A stretch of 13,466 nucleotides of DNA from Gammaproteobacteria bacterium (lineage in GTDB: Bacteria; Pseudomonadota; Gammaproteobacteria; Thiohalomonadales; Thiohalomonadaceae), in the NCBI GenBank assembly GCA_026193675.1, contig JAPHSO010000018.1, positions 1-13,466 on the forward strand, in the 5' to 3' direction. This document shows positions 1 to 7,382 of this stretch, in pieces; the stretch's first letter is position 1, and every line of letters starts with the position of its first letter. A model generated the notes under the pieces. That model did not search any database, was not told where the DNA came from, and saw nothing but the letters and a program-made list of their open reading frames with translations. The position numbers and the translations under genes were made by a program.

Positions 1-1809
1 CCAAACCTCTTTTTTGGGGTGACGGCCGGAAACATGGACTCAATGATCAATCGTTACACTGCTGATAAGCGAAAGCGCTCAGATGATGCCTACTCACCCA
101 ATGGTGTCGGGGGGCTACGCCCAGATAGAACCGTGCTGGTCTATACCCAACGGGTTAAAGAGGCCTTCAAGGGCGTACCGGTGATTATTGGCGGTATTGA
201 GGCGAGTCTGCGCCGTCAGGCCCATTACGACTACTGGTCTGACAAGCTGCGCCGCTCACTTTTGGTCGAGACCAAGGCGGATCTCCTGCTCTATGGTAAT
301 GCCGAGCGGGCCATTATCGAGGTGGCACATCGTGCTGCGGCAGGAGAAAAAATCTCGGAGATCCATGATCTGCGTGGCACCGCCTATCTCACCAATAAAA
401 TTCCTGAAGGCTGGCAAGAGCTGGATCATTCCCAGATTGAGGAGGTGGCCATTCGGGTAAAGAGCGACAAACTGGTGGTACGACTTCCCAGTTTTGAACA
501 GCTTAAGGATGACAAAAGACTCTATGCCCATGCAGCGCGAGTTTTCCATCACGAAACAAATCCAGGCAATGCGAGACCTCTGATTCAAAACTATGGTCCG
601 CGAGAGCTGTGGGTCAATCCGCCGCCGATTCCGCTGAGCACCCAGGAGTTGGATCAGGTTTACGATCAACCCTTTACCCGTAAACCACACCCGGACTATG
701 GCAGTGCCAATATTCCCGCCTATGAGATGATCCGTTTCTCGATCAATATCATGCGTGGCTGCTTTGGGGGCTGTACCTTCTGTTCGATTACCGAACATGA
801 GGGGCGCATTATTCAGAGCCGTTCTGAAGAGTCGGTTATTAAGGAGATCGAGGCAATACGGGATCATACGCCCGGATTTACCGGTAATATCTCCGATCTT
901 GGTGGTCCTACCGCCAATATGTACCGTCTCCACTGTAAAGATCCCAAGATCGAATCCAACTGTAGACGGCTATCCTGTGTCCACCCGGGCATTTGTGAAA
1001 ACATGACCACCGATCATCGTCCCCTGATTGATCTCTACCGTAAGGCGCGCAAAGTGAAGGGGGTCAAGCGGGTCCATATCGCCTCCGGTCTGCGTTATGA
1101 CCTGGCAGTTCGTTCTCCAGAATATGTGAAGGAGCTGGTTCAACACCATGTGGGGGGCTATCTCAAGATCGCCCCTGAGCATACCGAGCCTGAGGTGCTG
1201 GATCTGATGATGAAGCCTGAAATTGGCACCTACGACCAGTTTAAGAGGATGTTCGAAAAATACTCGGCTGAAGTGGGTAAAGAGCAATACCTGATCCCCT
1301 ATTTTATTTCGGCCCATCCAGGCACTCGAAATGAGGATATGATCAATCTGGCGCTGTGGCTGAAAAAGAATAAATTCCGTCTCGATCAGGTGCAAAATTT
1401 CATCCCCTCACCGATGGCGATCGCCTCATCGATGTTCCATAGCGGTTTTAATCCGCTAAAGAGGATAACCAGAGACTCGGCTGAGATCACCATTCCCAAA
1501 GGGGAGAAGCGCCGTAAAATTCATAAGGCATTCCTGCGTTATCACGATCCTAAAAACTGGCCACTTTTACGTGAAGCATTGCGTGAGATGGGCCGTGAGG
1601 ATCTGATAGGAAAGGGGAGCCACTGTCTGGTTCCTGCTGAGAAATATCCTGGTGGTAAAGGTCGTAGAGAGCAACTTCGCGGCCATGGCGTTTCTCCTGT
1701 AGAATCCATCGCTCCTGCTCCTGTCAAAAAGAGAAGCAACAAAACCGGCGCAAAGCCTAAATCTCGGTTTAAGCAGAAGCGTAAAGGAAAGCCGAGAGAG
1801 GGTCGATAG
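1..1809 (+). CDS. ygiQ: YgiQ family radical SAM protein, 5' end outside the window
   Basis: The reading frame is open from base 1. The first visible residues (PNLFFGVTAGN) belong to the conserved interior of YgiQ, so the GTG at 19 is not the start and roughly 100-140 N-terminal residues lie upstream. The radical SAM cluster motif CX3CX2C is intact, with Cys codons at 760, 772 and 781 inside MRGCFGGCTFC. The family hallmark DLGGPTANMYRLHC follows near 895-936. The protein should bind a [4Fe-4S] cluster and cleave S-adenosylmethionine; the substrate of the YgiQ family is not established to my knowledge. The C-terminal part matches the extension usual in this family (DUF3362-type) and ends in a Lys/Arg-rich tail of about 30 residues (from about 1720 to the stop) that could bind RNA. 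It is the first visible member of a plus-strand run leading into relA. Confidence 0.95.
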   Translation, partial: PNLFFGVTAGNMDSMINRYTADKRKRSDDAYSPNGVGGLRPDRTVLVYTQRVKEAFKGVPVIIGGIEASLRRQAHYDYWSDKLRRSLLVETKADLLLYGNAERAIIEVAHRAAAGEKISEIHDLRGTAYLTNKIPEGWQELDHSQIEEVAIRVKSDKLVVRLPSFEQLKDDKRLYAHAARVFHHETNPGNARPLIQNYGPRELWVNPPPIPLSTQELDQVYDQPFTRKPHPDYGSANIPAYEMIRFSINIMRGCFGGCTFCSITEHEGRIIQSRSEESVIKEIEAIRDHTPGFTGNISDLGGPTANMYRLHCKDPKIESNCRRLSCVHPGICENMTTDHRPLIDLYRKARKVKGVKRVHIASGLRYDLAVRSPEYVKELVQHHVGGYLKIAPEHTEPEVLDLMMKPEIGTYDQFKRMFEKYSAEVGKEQYLIPYFISAHPGTRNEDMINLALWLKKNKFRLDQVQNFIPSPMAIASSMFHSGFNPLKRITRDSAEITIPKGEKRRKIHKAFLRYHDPKNWPLLREALREMGREDLIGKGSHCLVPAEKYPGGKGRREQLRGHGVSPVESIAPAPVKKRSNKTGAKPKSRFKQKRKGKPREGR

Positions 1810-1837
1810 ACTGCCTTACGGCATATTCTCAAATACT

Positions 1838-4018
1838 ATGGTCTATGTAGAAAATCAACTTCCCGAGGTGGCTCCCCACTCTATCACTGAAGAGTGGCTG
1901 ACCCTGCTTGGAGACAATTCGCCTGAGTTAGAGATAGCCAATATCAGAAAGGCGACTAATATGGTGATCGAGGCCGATCCTGATGCAGATCTTGAGCACG
2001 GTATGGAGGTTGGCAGTATCCTCAGTGGGCTCCATCTGAGCCATGATCTGATCTGTGCCGCCGTTCTATATGATGTGGTGGCTAATGAGCTGGTTACGAC
2101 TGCCGAGATCGAGGATGAGCTTGGAAAGGGCGTAGTTGCAATCATTGAGGGGGTTCAGCGCATGAACGCCCTCGGTATTCTCAAGGAGGGGTTTGATCGT
2201 AGCAACAGTAGCGCTGAGAGTCTGCGTAAGTTGCTGTTGGCGATGGCGGATGATATCCGTGTGGTTCTGATCATGCTCGCCGAGCGCCTCTATTTAATGC
2301 GTAATATTAAGGGATTTGATGAGGTTGATCGTCGCAAGGTGGCGCGCGAAACGATGGAGCTCTACGCCCCCCTCGCGAATCGACTGGGTATCTGGCATCT
2401 CAAGTGGGAGCTTGAGGATCTGGCATTTCGCTACACAGATCCACTCACCTATAAACAGATTGCCCACTTCCTCGATGAGCGCCGTGTTGATCGCCAGGAA
2501 TATATCGATTCATTGATCGAAATTCTTAAGGAGCGTCTTGAGCAAGATGGTATTGAGGCGGACATTAAGGGACGTCCAAAACATATCTTTAGCATCTGGA
2601 AGAAGATGCAGCGTAAAGGGGTTGGCTTTCACGACATCTATGATGCCCGCGCCGTTAGGGTACTGACCGGTAGTACCGCCAATTGCTACCACGTACTCGG
2701 TATTGTTCATGGTCTCTGGCCCCATATCCCCAAGGAGTTTGATGACTATATCGCCACCCCCAAAGGGAATGACTATCAGTCGATTCATACCGCTGTAGTT
2801 GGTCCGGGTGGCCGTACTGTTGAGGTTCAGATTCGAACCCACGAAATGGAGGAGCATGCAGAGCTCGGCGTTGCTGCTCACTGGCGTTACAAGGAGGGCG
2901 GGAAGAGCGATCATAAATTTGAACAGAAGATCGCCTGGCTGCGCCGAATTCTAGATACCAAAGAGGAGGGGAGTGAAGATGATGTTATCGATCGCTTCCA
3001 GTCTGAAATATTTCAGGATCGGGTCTATGTGGTCACCCCCACCGGTGATGTAATCGACCTGCAACAGGGGGCAACGCCTCTCGACTTTGCCTTCGCCATT
3101 CACTCGGAGGTGGGTAACCGCTGTCGGGGTGCCAAGGTTGATGGTCGCATCGTACCGCTCACCTATGTGCTGCAAAATGGTGAGCAGGTTGAGGTGTTGA
3201 CCACCAAAGAGGCAAAGCCGAGTCGTGATTGGCTCAATCCTCAACTTGGCTATTTGACAACTTCACGAGCCCGTTCAAGGGTTAAAGCGTGGTTTAACCA
3301 GCTTGATCTCGAGCAGCACTTGAGTGATGGCCGTCAGATACTCGATCGTGAGCTGCAGCGTCTGGCTGTAAAAAATCTCAGGCATGAGCAGATCGCCGAA
3401 GAGATGCATCAGGAAAATCTTGAGGAGCTGTTGATACAGCTTGGGCGGGGTGATAAGACCAGTGCCCAGATCGCATCGGCAATCCACCGCATCACCCAGA
3501 AAAAAGGGCAGACCTCTTTCGCAGAGATCTCAAGGGTAGTGACGAATCGGCATGTTGATAGCGGTCCATCAGGGTCAATCTCTATACAGGGTGTAGGTAA
3601 TCTGATGACGCAGATGGCCAACTGCTGTCAGCCGACACCGGGTGATGAGATTATCGGTTACATCACCGTTGGACGCGGTGTCACCATCCACCGTAAAGAT
3701 TGTAACAATGTTCTCAATATGGATGACGAGCAGCGCAAACGTCTGATTGAGGTCGATTGGGAGGCTGACCTGCAGGAGACCTTCCCGGTCGACATAGAAA
3801 TTGAGGCATTTGATCGTAAGGGGCTGTTGCTAGATATCTATCTATTGCTAAGTAATGAGGGGGTCAATGTTATTGGCACCAATAGCAGTAGTGATAAGCA
3901 GAACAATACTGCCCGGTTTGATATCACGCTTGAAGTCTCTGACATTGATCAGTTAAGTCGCGTACTCAACCGTATCAATCAACTCCAGAATATTATTGAA
4001 GTTCGCCGTCGTCAGTAG
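1838..4018 (+). CDS. relA: RelA, (p)ppGpp synthetase of the stringent response
   Basis: This 726-residue protein is close to the usual RelA length. It transfers pyrophosphate from ATP to GDP/GTP when stalled ribosomes carry uncharged tRNA. Visible in order are a degenerate HD domain (about 50-200), the synthetase domain (about 240-355), TGS (about 395-457), a helical and Cys-containing region with CC at 596-597, and a C-terminal ACT domain (about 648-726). The synthetase carries the acidic EFDD motif (300-303), typical of monofunctional RelA rather than the basic motif of bifunctional Rel/SpoT. The hydrolase HD dyad reads YD (78-79), and the acidic pair that follows in active hydrolases reads ANE, so ppGpp hydrolysis is very probably lost. 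A separate SpoT should exist elsewhere. The gene starts 28 bp after ygiQ without a clear Shine-Dalgarno and ends 9 bp before sfsA. Confidence 0.97.
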   Translation: MVYVENQLPEVAPHSITEEWLTLLGDNSPELEIANIRKATNMVIEADPDADLEHGMEVGSILSGLHLSHDLICAAVLYDVVANELVTTAEIEDELGKGVVAIIEGVQRMNALGILKEGFDRSNSSAESLRKLLLAMADDIRVVLIMLAERLYLMRNIKGFDEVDRRKVARETMELYAPLANRLGIWHLKWELEDLAFRYTDPLTYKQIAHFLDERRVDRQEYIDSLIEILKERLEQDGIEADIKGRPKHIFSIWKKMQRKGVGFHDIYDARAVRVLTGSTANCYHVLGIVHGLWPHIPKEFDDYIATPKGNDYQSIHTAVVGPGGRTVEVQIRTHEMEEHAELGVAAHWRYKEGGKSDHKFEQKIAWLRRILDTKEEGSEDDVIDRFQSEIFQDRVYVVTPTGDVIDLQQGATPLDFAFAIHSEVGNRCRGAKVDGRIVPLTYVLQNGEQVEVLTTKEAKPSRDWLNPQLGYLTTSRARSRVKAWFNQLDLEQHLSDGRQILDRELQRLAVKNLRHEQIAEEMHQENLEELLIQLGRGDKTSAQIASAIHRITQKKGQTSFAEISRVVTNRHVDSGPSGSISIQGVGNLMTQMANCCQPTPGDEIIGYITVGRGVTIHRKDCNNVLNMDDEQRKRLIEVDWEADLQETFPVDIEIEAFDRKGLLLDIYLLLSNEGVNVIGTNSSSDKQNNTARFDITLEVSDIDQLSRVLNRINQLQNIIEVRRRQ

Positions 4019-4027
4019 TTTGCAACG

Positions 4028-4735
4028 ATGCGCTATACAGCTCCACTCATCCCGGCAACACTTGTCCGTCGTTACAAACGCTTTCTAGCCGATGTGATAC
4101 TCAGCTCGGGTGAAGAGATCACGGTCCACACACCCAATACCGGTTCAATGATGGGATGCTCTGATCCGGGGAGTCGAATCTGGTTGCGTGACTCTAATAA
4201 TCCTAAACGAAAATATCGCTATAGCTGGGTCATGACGCAGAACAGTGATGGGGTTCTGATTGGGGTTGATACAGCACTACCAAACCGGCTTGTTGCTGAG
4301 GCGATTGAGAATGGTACGGTTGAGGAGCTACAGGATTACGACGAAATCAGACATGAGGTGCCCTACGGTAAGGAGTCGAGCCGAATCGATCTACTACTCA
4401 AGGGTAGTGATAAATCTGACTGCTATATTGAGATAAAAAATGTGACCGCTTCAACCGAGGCGGGTATTGCTAAATTTCCCGATGCGGTGACAAAAAGGGG
4501 AACAAAGCATCTGAGAGAGCTGATGGAGATGGTTCGTCAGGGTGACCGTGCCGTCATCTTCTACTGTGTGCAACGAACCGATGCTCAGAAATTTCGGCCA
4601 GCAGATGAGGTTGATTTTGAGTATGGTGAAACGCTTAGAGAGGCACTGGCATCTGGCGTTGAGGCGTTAGCCTATCGTGCTGAAATTTCAGAAGAGGGTG
4701 TTAGCCTTATGCATGCTATTCCTCTGCAAATTTAA
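4028..4735 (+). CDS. sfsA: SfsA, sugar fermentation stimulation protein homolog
   Basis: A full-length 235-residue SfsA. The family signatures are present: HTPNTGSM at 34-41, GVDTALPNRLV at 79-89, VPYGKESSRIDLLL at 111-124, and CYIEIKNVT at 132-140 followed by FPDAVTKRGTKH at 150-161. The N-terminal half resembles an OB-like nucleic-acid-binding fold. The C-terminal half has the Asp...Glu-x-Lys arrangement (D121, E135, K137) of PD-(D/E)XK nuclease-like folds. E. coli SfsA was linked to maltose-gene regulation and DNA binding, but its biochemical activity is unclear, so the name should not be read as a function here. It lies 9 bp after relA and 14 bp before the preferred arfB start, with no strong ribosome site of its own, so translational coupling is likely. 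Confidence 0.95.
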   Translation: MRYTAPLIPATLVRRYKRFLADVILSSGEEITVHTPNTGSMMGCSDPGSRIWLRDSNNPKRKYRYSWVMTQNSDGVLIGVDTALPNRLVAEAIENGTVEELQDYDEIRHEVPYGKESSRIDLLLKGSDKSDCYIEIKNVTASTEAGIAKFPDAVTKRGTKHLRELMEMVRQGDRAVIFYCVQRTDAQKFRPADEVDFEYGETLREALASGVEALAYRAEISEEGVSLMHAIPLQI

Positions 4736-4749
4736 AGTGATTGTCACCG

Positions 4750-5160
4750 ATGATCATCTCTAATCAGCTCACTATTGCCGACAGTGAAATTGATATAAGC
4801 GCCATCCGTGCTCAGGGGGCTGGCGGCCAGAATGTTAATAAGGTCTCTTCGGCAGTCCATCTGCGCTTCGACATCAATGCATCATCACTTCCCGACTTCT
4901 ACAAAGCGCGCCTATTGGCCCTGAAGGACAGACGCATATCAAAAGAGGGCGTCATCATCATTAAGGCGCAACGATTCAGGACGCAAGAGAAGAATCGGGA
5001 AGATGCTCTCAATCGGCTTCAAGAGCTGTTGAAGAGTGTCGCAGTGGTTCAGAAAAGCCGTCGTCCCACCAAGCCAACCAAGGGTTCGCAAAAGCGGCGC
5101 ATGGATAGCAAAACCATCAAGGGAAAGCAGAAGTCATTGAGAGGCAAGGTCGATTTCTGA
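4750..5160 (+). CDS. arfB: ArfB (YaeJ), codon-independent peptidyl-tRNA hydrolase for ribosome rescue
   Basis: The 136-residue protein carries the class-I release-factor catalytic motif in IRAQGAGGQNVNK, with GGQ at 25-27. It lacks the stop-codon recognition domain of RF1/RF2 and ends in a Lys/Arg-rich tail (about 101-134), which in ArfB inserts into the empty mRNA channel of stalled ribosomes. It should release peptides from ribosomes stuck at the 3' end of broken mRNA. A TTG at 4741 is in frame, but I chose the ATG at 4750 because MIIS then aligns with the known N-terminus (MIVIS) of the E. coli protein. It is the last gene of the ygiQ-relA-sfsA run; a small hairpin follows at 5203. Confidence 0.93.
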   Translation: MIISNQLTIADSEIDISAIRAQGAGGQNVNKVSSAVHLRFDINASSLPDFYKARLLALKDRRISKEGVIIIKAQRFRTQEKNREDALNRLQELLKSVAVVQKSRRPTKPTKGSQKRRMDSKTIKGKQKSLRGKVDF

Positions 5161-5202
5161 CTGAATTATCAGGTTTATTGCCCCGCTTATAACCATCTCA
5201 TT

Positions 5203-5219
5203 ACAGCATTTGATGCTGT
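5203..5219 (+). terminator. Small hairpin after arfB, possible weak terminator
   Basis: ACAGCAT and ATGCTGT form a perfect 7-bp stem around a 3-nt TTG loop, 43 bp past the arfB stop. No T-run follows on the plus strand, so intrinsic termination would be weak. It may act as an mRNA 3'-end stabiliser instead. Confidence 0.25.
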
Positions 5220-5245
5220 GCTCAATTGTCCGTATGCTTGGGTCA

Positions 5246-5271
5246 CCTCCAAAAAATATAAAAATTGGAGG
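5246..5271 (+). promoter_or_regulatory. Inverted repeat pairing CCTCCAA with TTGGAGG upstream of a small gene
   Basis: CCTCCAA (5246-5252) and TTGGAGG (5265-5271) are perfect 7-bp inverted copies around an A/T-only 12-nt loop. The right arm is a near-consensus Shine-Dalgarno sequence, but it sits 15 nt before the ATG at 5287 and 30 nt before the ATG at 5302. The nearer GGAG at 5292 is the better ribosome site for the downstream gene. In RNA the arms could pair and hide the GGAGG. Whether this is regulatory or chance is unknown. Confidence 0.35.
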
Positions 5272-5301
5272 AACAATAAAAACTAGATGGTGGAGAGAGG
5301 T

Positions 5302-5547
5302 ATGGCTGATAGTGAATTTCAGCGGTTTAGTGATCGTTATTTTCGGGTCAGTCCGCTTTTTACGCAGGCGGGCTGGTATATCAAGTTAAGAGATGGGGCT
5401 GTCGATGGGCCGTTCCCGACAAAAGAGGAGGCACAGGCTATGCTGTTCAACCTCTTTGGGATCTCACCGGATTGTAGTGAAAAGCAGATCTTCTCAACAG
5501 AAGATCCCGGAATAGTAGCCTATTCAGACGATAGTAGAAGCTCATAG
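5302..5547 (+). CDS. Small conserved hypothetical protein (DUF6316-like)
   Basis: The preferred start at 5302 gives 81 residues because GGAG at 5292-5295 lies 6 nt upstream of it. The ATG at 5287 would add five residues but has only a GGAGG 15 nt away. The core reads FSDRYFRV..., then GWYIKLRDGAVDGPF, then TKEEAQAMLFNLFG. This is the compact pattern of an aromatic 'WY-x-K-x-R-(D/E)G-x-x-GPF' strand pair followed by a helix, common in small cytoplasmic proteins of gammaproteobacteria. From memory I associate it with DUF6316, with low certainty. There is no signal peptide or membrane segment. The gene ends 12 bp from the convergent methyltransferase gene with no terminator between them. Function is unknown. 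Confidence 0.7.
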   Translation: MADSEFQRFSDRYFRVSPLFTQAGWYIKLRDGAVDGPFPTKEEAQAMLFNLFGISPDCSEKQIFSTEDPGIVAYSDDSRSS

Positions 5548-5559
5548 AGACGGTTGAGG

Positions 5560-6162
5560 CTACTTCAAACGCCAGACCAGTATTCTATTGTTTGCCGGCA
5601 TCTCGATATCTTCATCGAGATAGAGACCGTTATTTGTGGCCAACTCCTTTAACCAACTGACATCACGTACCCCCTGGTGTTGCGCCCTGGTGCGGAGCCA
5701 ATGATCAAAGCGCACATTACTTTCGCTGGTATGCTTTCCGTTATACATAAATGGACCGTAAGTTAGAAAAGGAACATCGGCTTTCAGTACAGATGAGACC
5801 CCTTTGAACATCGCTTCAACTGCCTGTTGTGACATGATGTGTGACGTATTTGCGGTAAAGATGGCATCAAATTTCTGATCTGGCCATTGATCATTAAGCA
5901 CATCAAGAGGGATTGGTGAGATCAGGTTCTCTTGTTGAACCTCATCGAGCCACAGCTGAATTCCGGCATGAGCTTCAGTGACATCACTGGTGTGCCAGTT
6001 GAGTTTAGGAAATGAGCGGGCAAAAATTACAGCATGTTGACCCGTGCCACTTCCAATCTCTAATAGATTACCCAATTTAGGAAGCTTTGTTTTAAGCACC
6101 TCAAGAATGGGCTGGGCATTCTCATCACAAGATTCTGAGTAGGGCTTTTGAGTGTTAAACAT
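5560..6162 (-). CDS. DUF938-family class I SAM-dependent methyltransferase
   Basis: This 200-residue protein has a Rossmann methyltransferase core. Motif I is LLEIGSGTGQHAVIFA (about 33-48), the acidic residue after strand 2 is D60 in HTSDV, and strand 4 carries FDAIFTANTSHIM (98-110). The DUF938 signature YGPFMYNGKHTSESN follows at 135-149. The whole fits DUF938, the bacterial relatives of animal METTL26, whose substrate is not defined to my knowledge. It is cytoplasmic and single-domain, with the length usual for the family. It is transcribed towards the DUF6316-like gene and away from the lipoprotein gene, so its promoter lies in 6163-6364. No good Shine-Dalgarno precedes the ATG. Confidence 0.9.
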   Translation of the reverse strand: MFNTQKPYSESCDENAQPILEVLKTKLPKLGNLLEIGSGTGQHAVIFARSFPKLNWHTSDVTEAHAGIQLWLDEVQQENLISPIPLDVLNDQWPDQKFDAIFTANTSHIMSQQAVEAMFKGVSSVLKADVPFLTYGPFMYNGKHTSESNVRFDHWLRTRAQHQGVRDVSWLKELATNNGLYLDEDIEMPANNRILVWRLK

Positions 6163-6260
6163 ATCTGTAGGGGTTACTTATTAATTCAATTAGATAAATA
6201 GTGGCACCTAAATCAGAAATTAAAAGCGCTAATGAATCATTTATCAGGTCGGTTTATCCC

Positions 6261-6295
6261 ACAAATTTGACGAAAATGAAATTTGTAACTTCAAT
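6261..6295 (+). promoter_or_regulatory. Candidate sigma70 promoter overlapping an 8-bp inverted repeat, upstream of the lipoprotein gene
   Basis: TTGACG (6267-6272) and TTCAAT (6290-6295) are separated by 17 bp and match the -35 and -10 consensus at 5/6 and 4/6 positions. The -35 lies inside a perfect inverted repeat, ACAAATTT (6261-6268) and AAATTTGT (6279-6286), with a 10-bp spacer. Half-site centres are 18 bp apart, about two helical turns, as for a dimeric repressor operator. The predicted leader is about 60 nt. Assignment is by eye only. Confidence 0.4.
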
Positions 6296-6364
6296 GTAGT
6301 AACAGGGAGGTGGCAGCATATCTACCACTTTTGCTCTTTTACTAATGACATTTTGGAGATAACG

Positions 6365-6721
6365 ATGATTTCCAGACAAAAACTTGTAGTGGCAGTGGGG
6401 ATGACTTTTCTTGTGGGATGTAGTGCTACACCATACCAGCCGATGGGATTCACTGGCGGATACAAAGATGCCCACATTAGAGATAACCTCTACTTTGTTG
6501 AGGTATCAACTAACGCCTACACATCTCAGTCTACCGCTGCACAGTATATGCATCGACGCGCTAAAGAGGTGTGTATAGAGAATGGGTACAAGGATTACAA
6601 AATTCAGGGAGAGCGGGATACCTCTACCCAGTTTGCAACAGGTTCATACGGAAGCGGCTCGGTTACAGCCTCTTCGATGAATAAACCAGGATTTTCCGGT
6701 TATGTTCGCTGTATTAAGTAG
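6365..6721 (+). CDS. Small outer-membrane-type lipoprotein (CC0125/CC1285-like)
   Basis: The ATG at 6365 is chosen because GGAG at 6355-6358 lies 6 nt upstream; the TTG at 6353 would destroy that spacing. The 118-residue product begins with a basic n-region (MISRQK), a hydrophobic stretch and a lipobox LVGC with C19 as the acylated residue. Ser at +2 predicts transport to the outer membrane rather than retention in the inner one. The mature part starts ATPYQPMGFTGGYKD and has RAKEVC and GYKDYKI motifs. I recognise this as the CC0125/CC1285-type lipoprotein family, of unknown function. Three further cysteines are not all paired (C70 and C117 could bridge). A Gly/Ser-rich stretch (about 92-104) precedes the C-terminus. 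It is flanked by opposite-strand genes on both sides and is probably monocistronic. Confidence 0.85.
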   Translation: MISRQKLVVAVGMTFLVGCSATPYQPMGFTGGYKDAHIRDNLYFVEVSTNAYTSQSTAAQYMHRRAKEVCIENGYKDYKIQGERDTSTQFATGSYGSGSVTASSMNKPGFSGYVRCIK

Positions 6722-6889
6722 TCACGGAACTATCTCAGGTTCCAGCCTTACGCAATTCTGACAGGGGGAGATGCTGGCCCGTTAGATGAACGATTTCAGC
6801 AAATGCCCCGATGTCGGGAGATTCTCTTTATCAGCCGCAGGATATGGCTGAGCTAGAAATTTGAGTCGCAGACGGTAGAGAGGCCACTG
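6722..6889. other. Convergent intergenic region, no gene seen
   Basis: Between the ends of the lipoprotein gene (+) and the thioesterase gene (-) I find only weak hairpins. One has CCCG (6807-6810) pairing with CGGG (6815-6818), and another is a CAGCC/GGCTG pair near 6834-6852. Neither has a clear T-run. No open frame here has recognisable coding content. Confidence 0.4.
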
Positions 6890-7249
6890 CTAGTCTCTTG
6901 GAAGTGGTACCGAGTTACCTTCATGGTCAACTGAGACGAAAGTTATCGTGGTCGAGAAGAGAACCTGTCCGAGGTTTTTGATATTTCCCTCCTCTTTAAC
7001 CGTTACAGTGAAGTCAATGGAGCTAGATCCAAGCCTGGAGCGCTGGACATCAAACTTAAGGATAGAGCCGACATCTACCCGTTGATTAAACTCTACCCGG
7101 TTTAGTGCAACCGTAACGAACTCAAAATCGGGGTAGTCAAGCCGAGCCGCCACATAGGCTGACTCATCCACCCACTTAAGCATATTGCCGCCAAACAGGT
7201 AGCCGTAGTGGTTGAGGTTTTCGGGGAGGACCAGCTTGTAGTTTTCCAT
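6890..7249 (-). CDS. Hotdog-fold acyl-CoA thioesterase
   Basis: A 119-residue single hotdog domain that should hydrolyse acyl-CoA thioesters to free acid and CoA. The N-terminal catalytic region N-x-x-G-x-LFGGNMLKWVDESA (about 13-31) has the Asn/Gly, FGG and W-x-DE pattern of the YciA/BFIT-like group, with D28 the likely catalytic acid. The next strand, VTVALNRVEFNQRVDVG (45-61), has the usual 'F...V..G' shape before the long beta strands. It is slightly short for YciA, and the C-terminus ends soon after the last strand. It is cytoplasmic, and the preferred chain length cannot be told. It lies downstream of and in the same direction as the host-attachment-type gene, but 133 bp and a hairpin separate them. 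No good Shine-Dalgarno precedes the ATG. Confidence 0.88.
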   Translation of the reverse strand: MENYKLVLPENLNHYGYLFGGNMLKWVDESAYVAARLDYPDFEFVTVALNRVEFNQRVDVGSILKFDVQRSRLGSSSIDFTVTVKEEGNIKNLGQVLFSTTITFVSVDHEGNSVPLPRD

Positions 7250-7342
7250 AAGTACCGTTTATCTTTCAATTTCTAGAGTCTAATCCAAAAGGGATCAGTT
7301 CAGAAAGGATATGGGACCAAATTACAGGAGATAAAGGGCAGG

Positions 7343-7364
7343 GCGCCTCCAGAGTTGGAGGCGC
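7343..7364 (-). terminator. Strong GC-rich hairpin, likely terminator of the host-attachment-type gene
   Basis: GCGCCTCCA (7343-7351) and TGGAGGCGC (7356-7364) form a perfect 9-bp stem with a 4-nt loop. It begins 18 nt past the stop of the minus-strand gene ending at 7383. The downstream minus-strand sequence (CTGCCCTTTATCTCC) is only moderately T-rich, so termination may be partial. Confidence 0.45.
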
Positions 7365-7382
7365 ACCTAAACAGGGGTTCAG

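Noticed and set aside
256..933. 225-codon open frame on the minus strand
   Set aside because: It lies entirely antisense within ygiQ, whose frame has radical SAM and family motifs; the antisense product resembles nothing I recognise.
1838..4018. Bifunctional SpoT/Rel assignment
   Set aside because: The HD dyad is Tyr-Asp, the acidic pair is lost and the synthetase has EFDD, all pointing to monofunctional RelA.
4741..5160. Peptide release factor RF1/RF2 or a fragment of one
   Set aside because: Length, N-terminus and the basic tail after GGQ fit complete ArfB; no truncation is needed.
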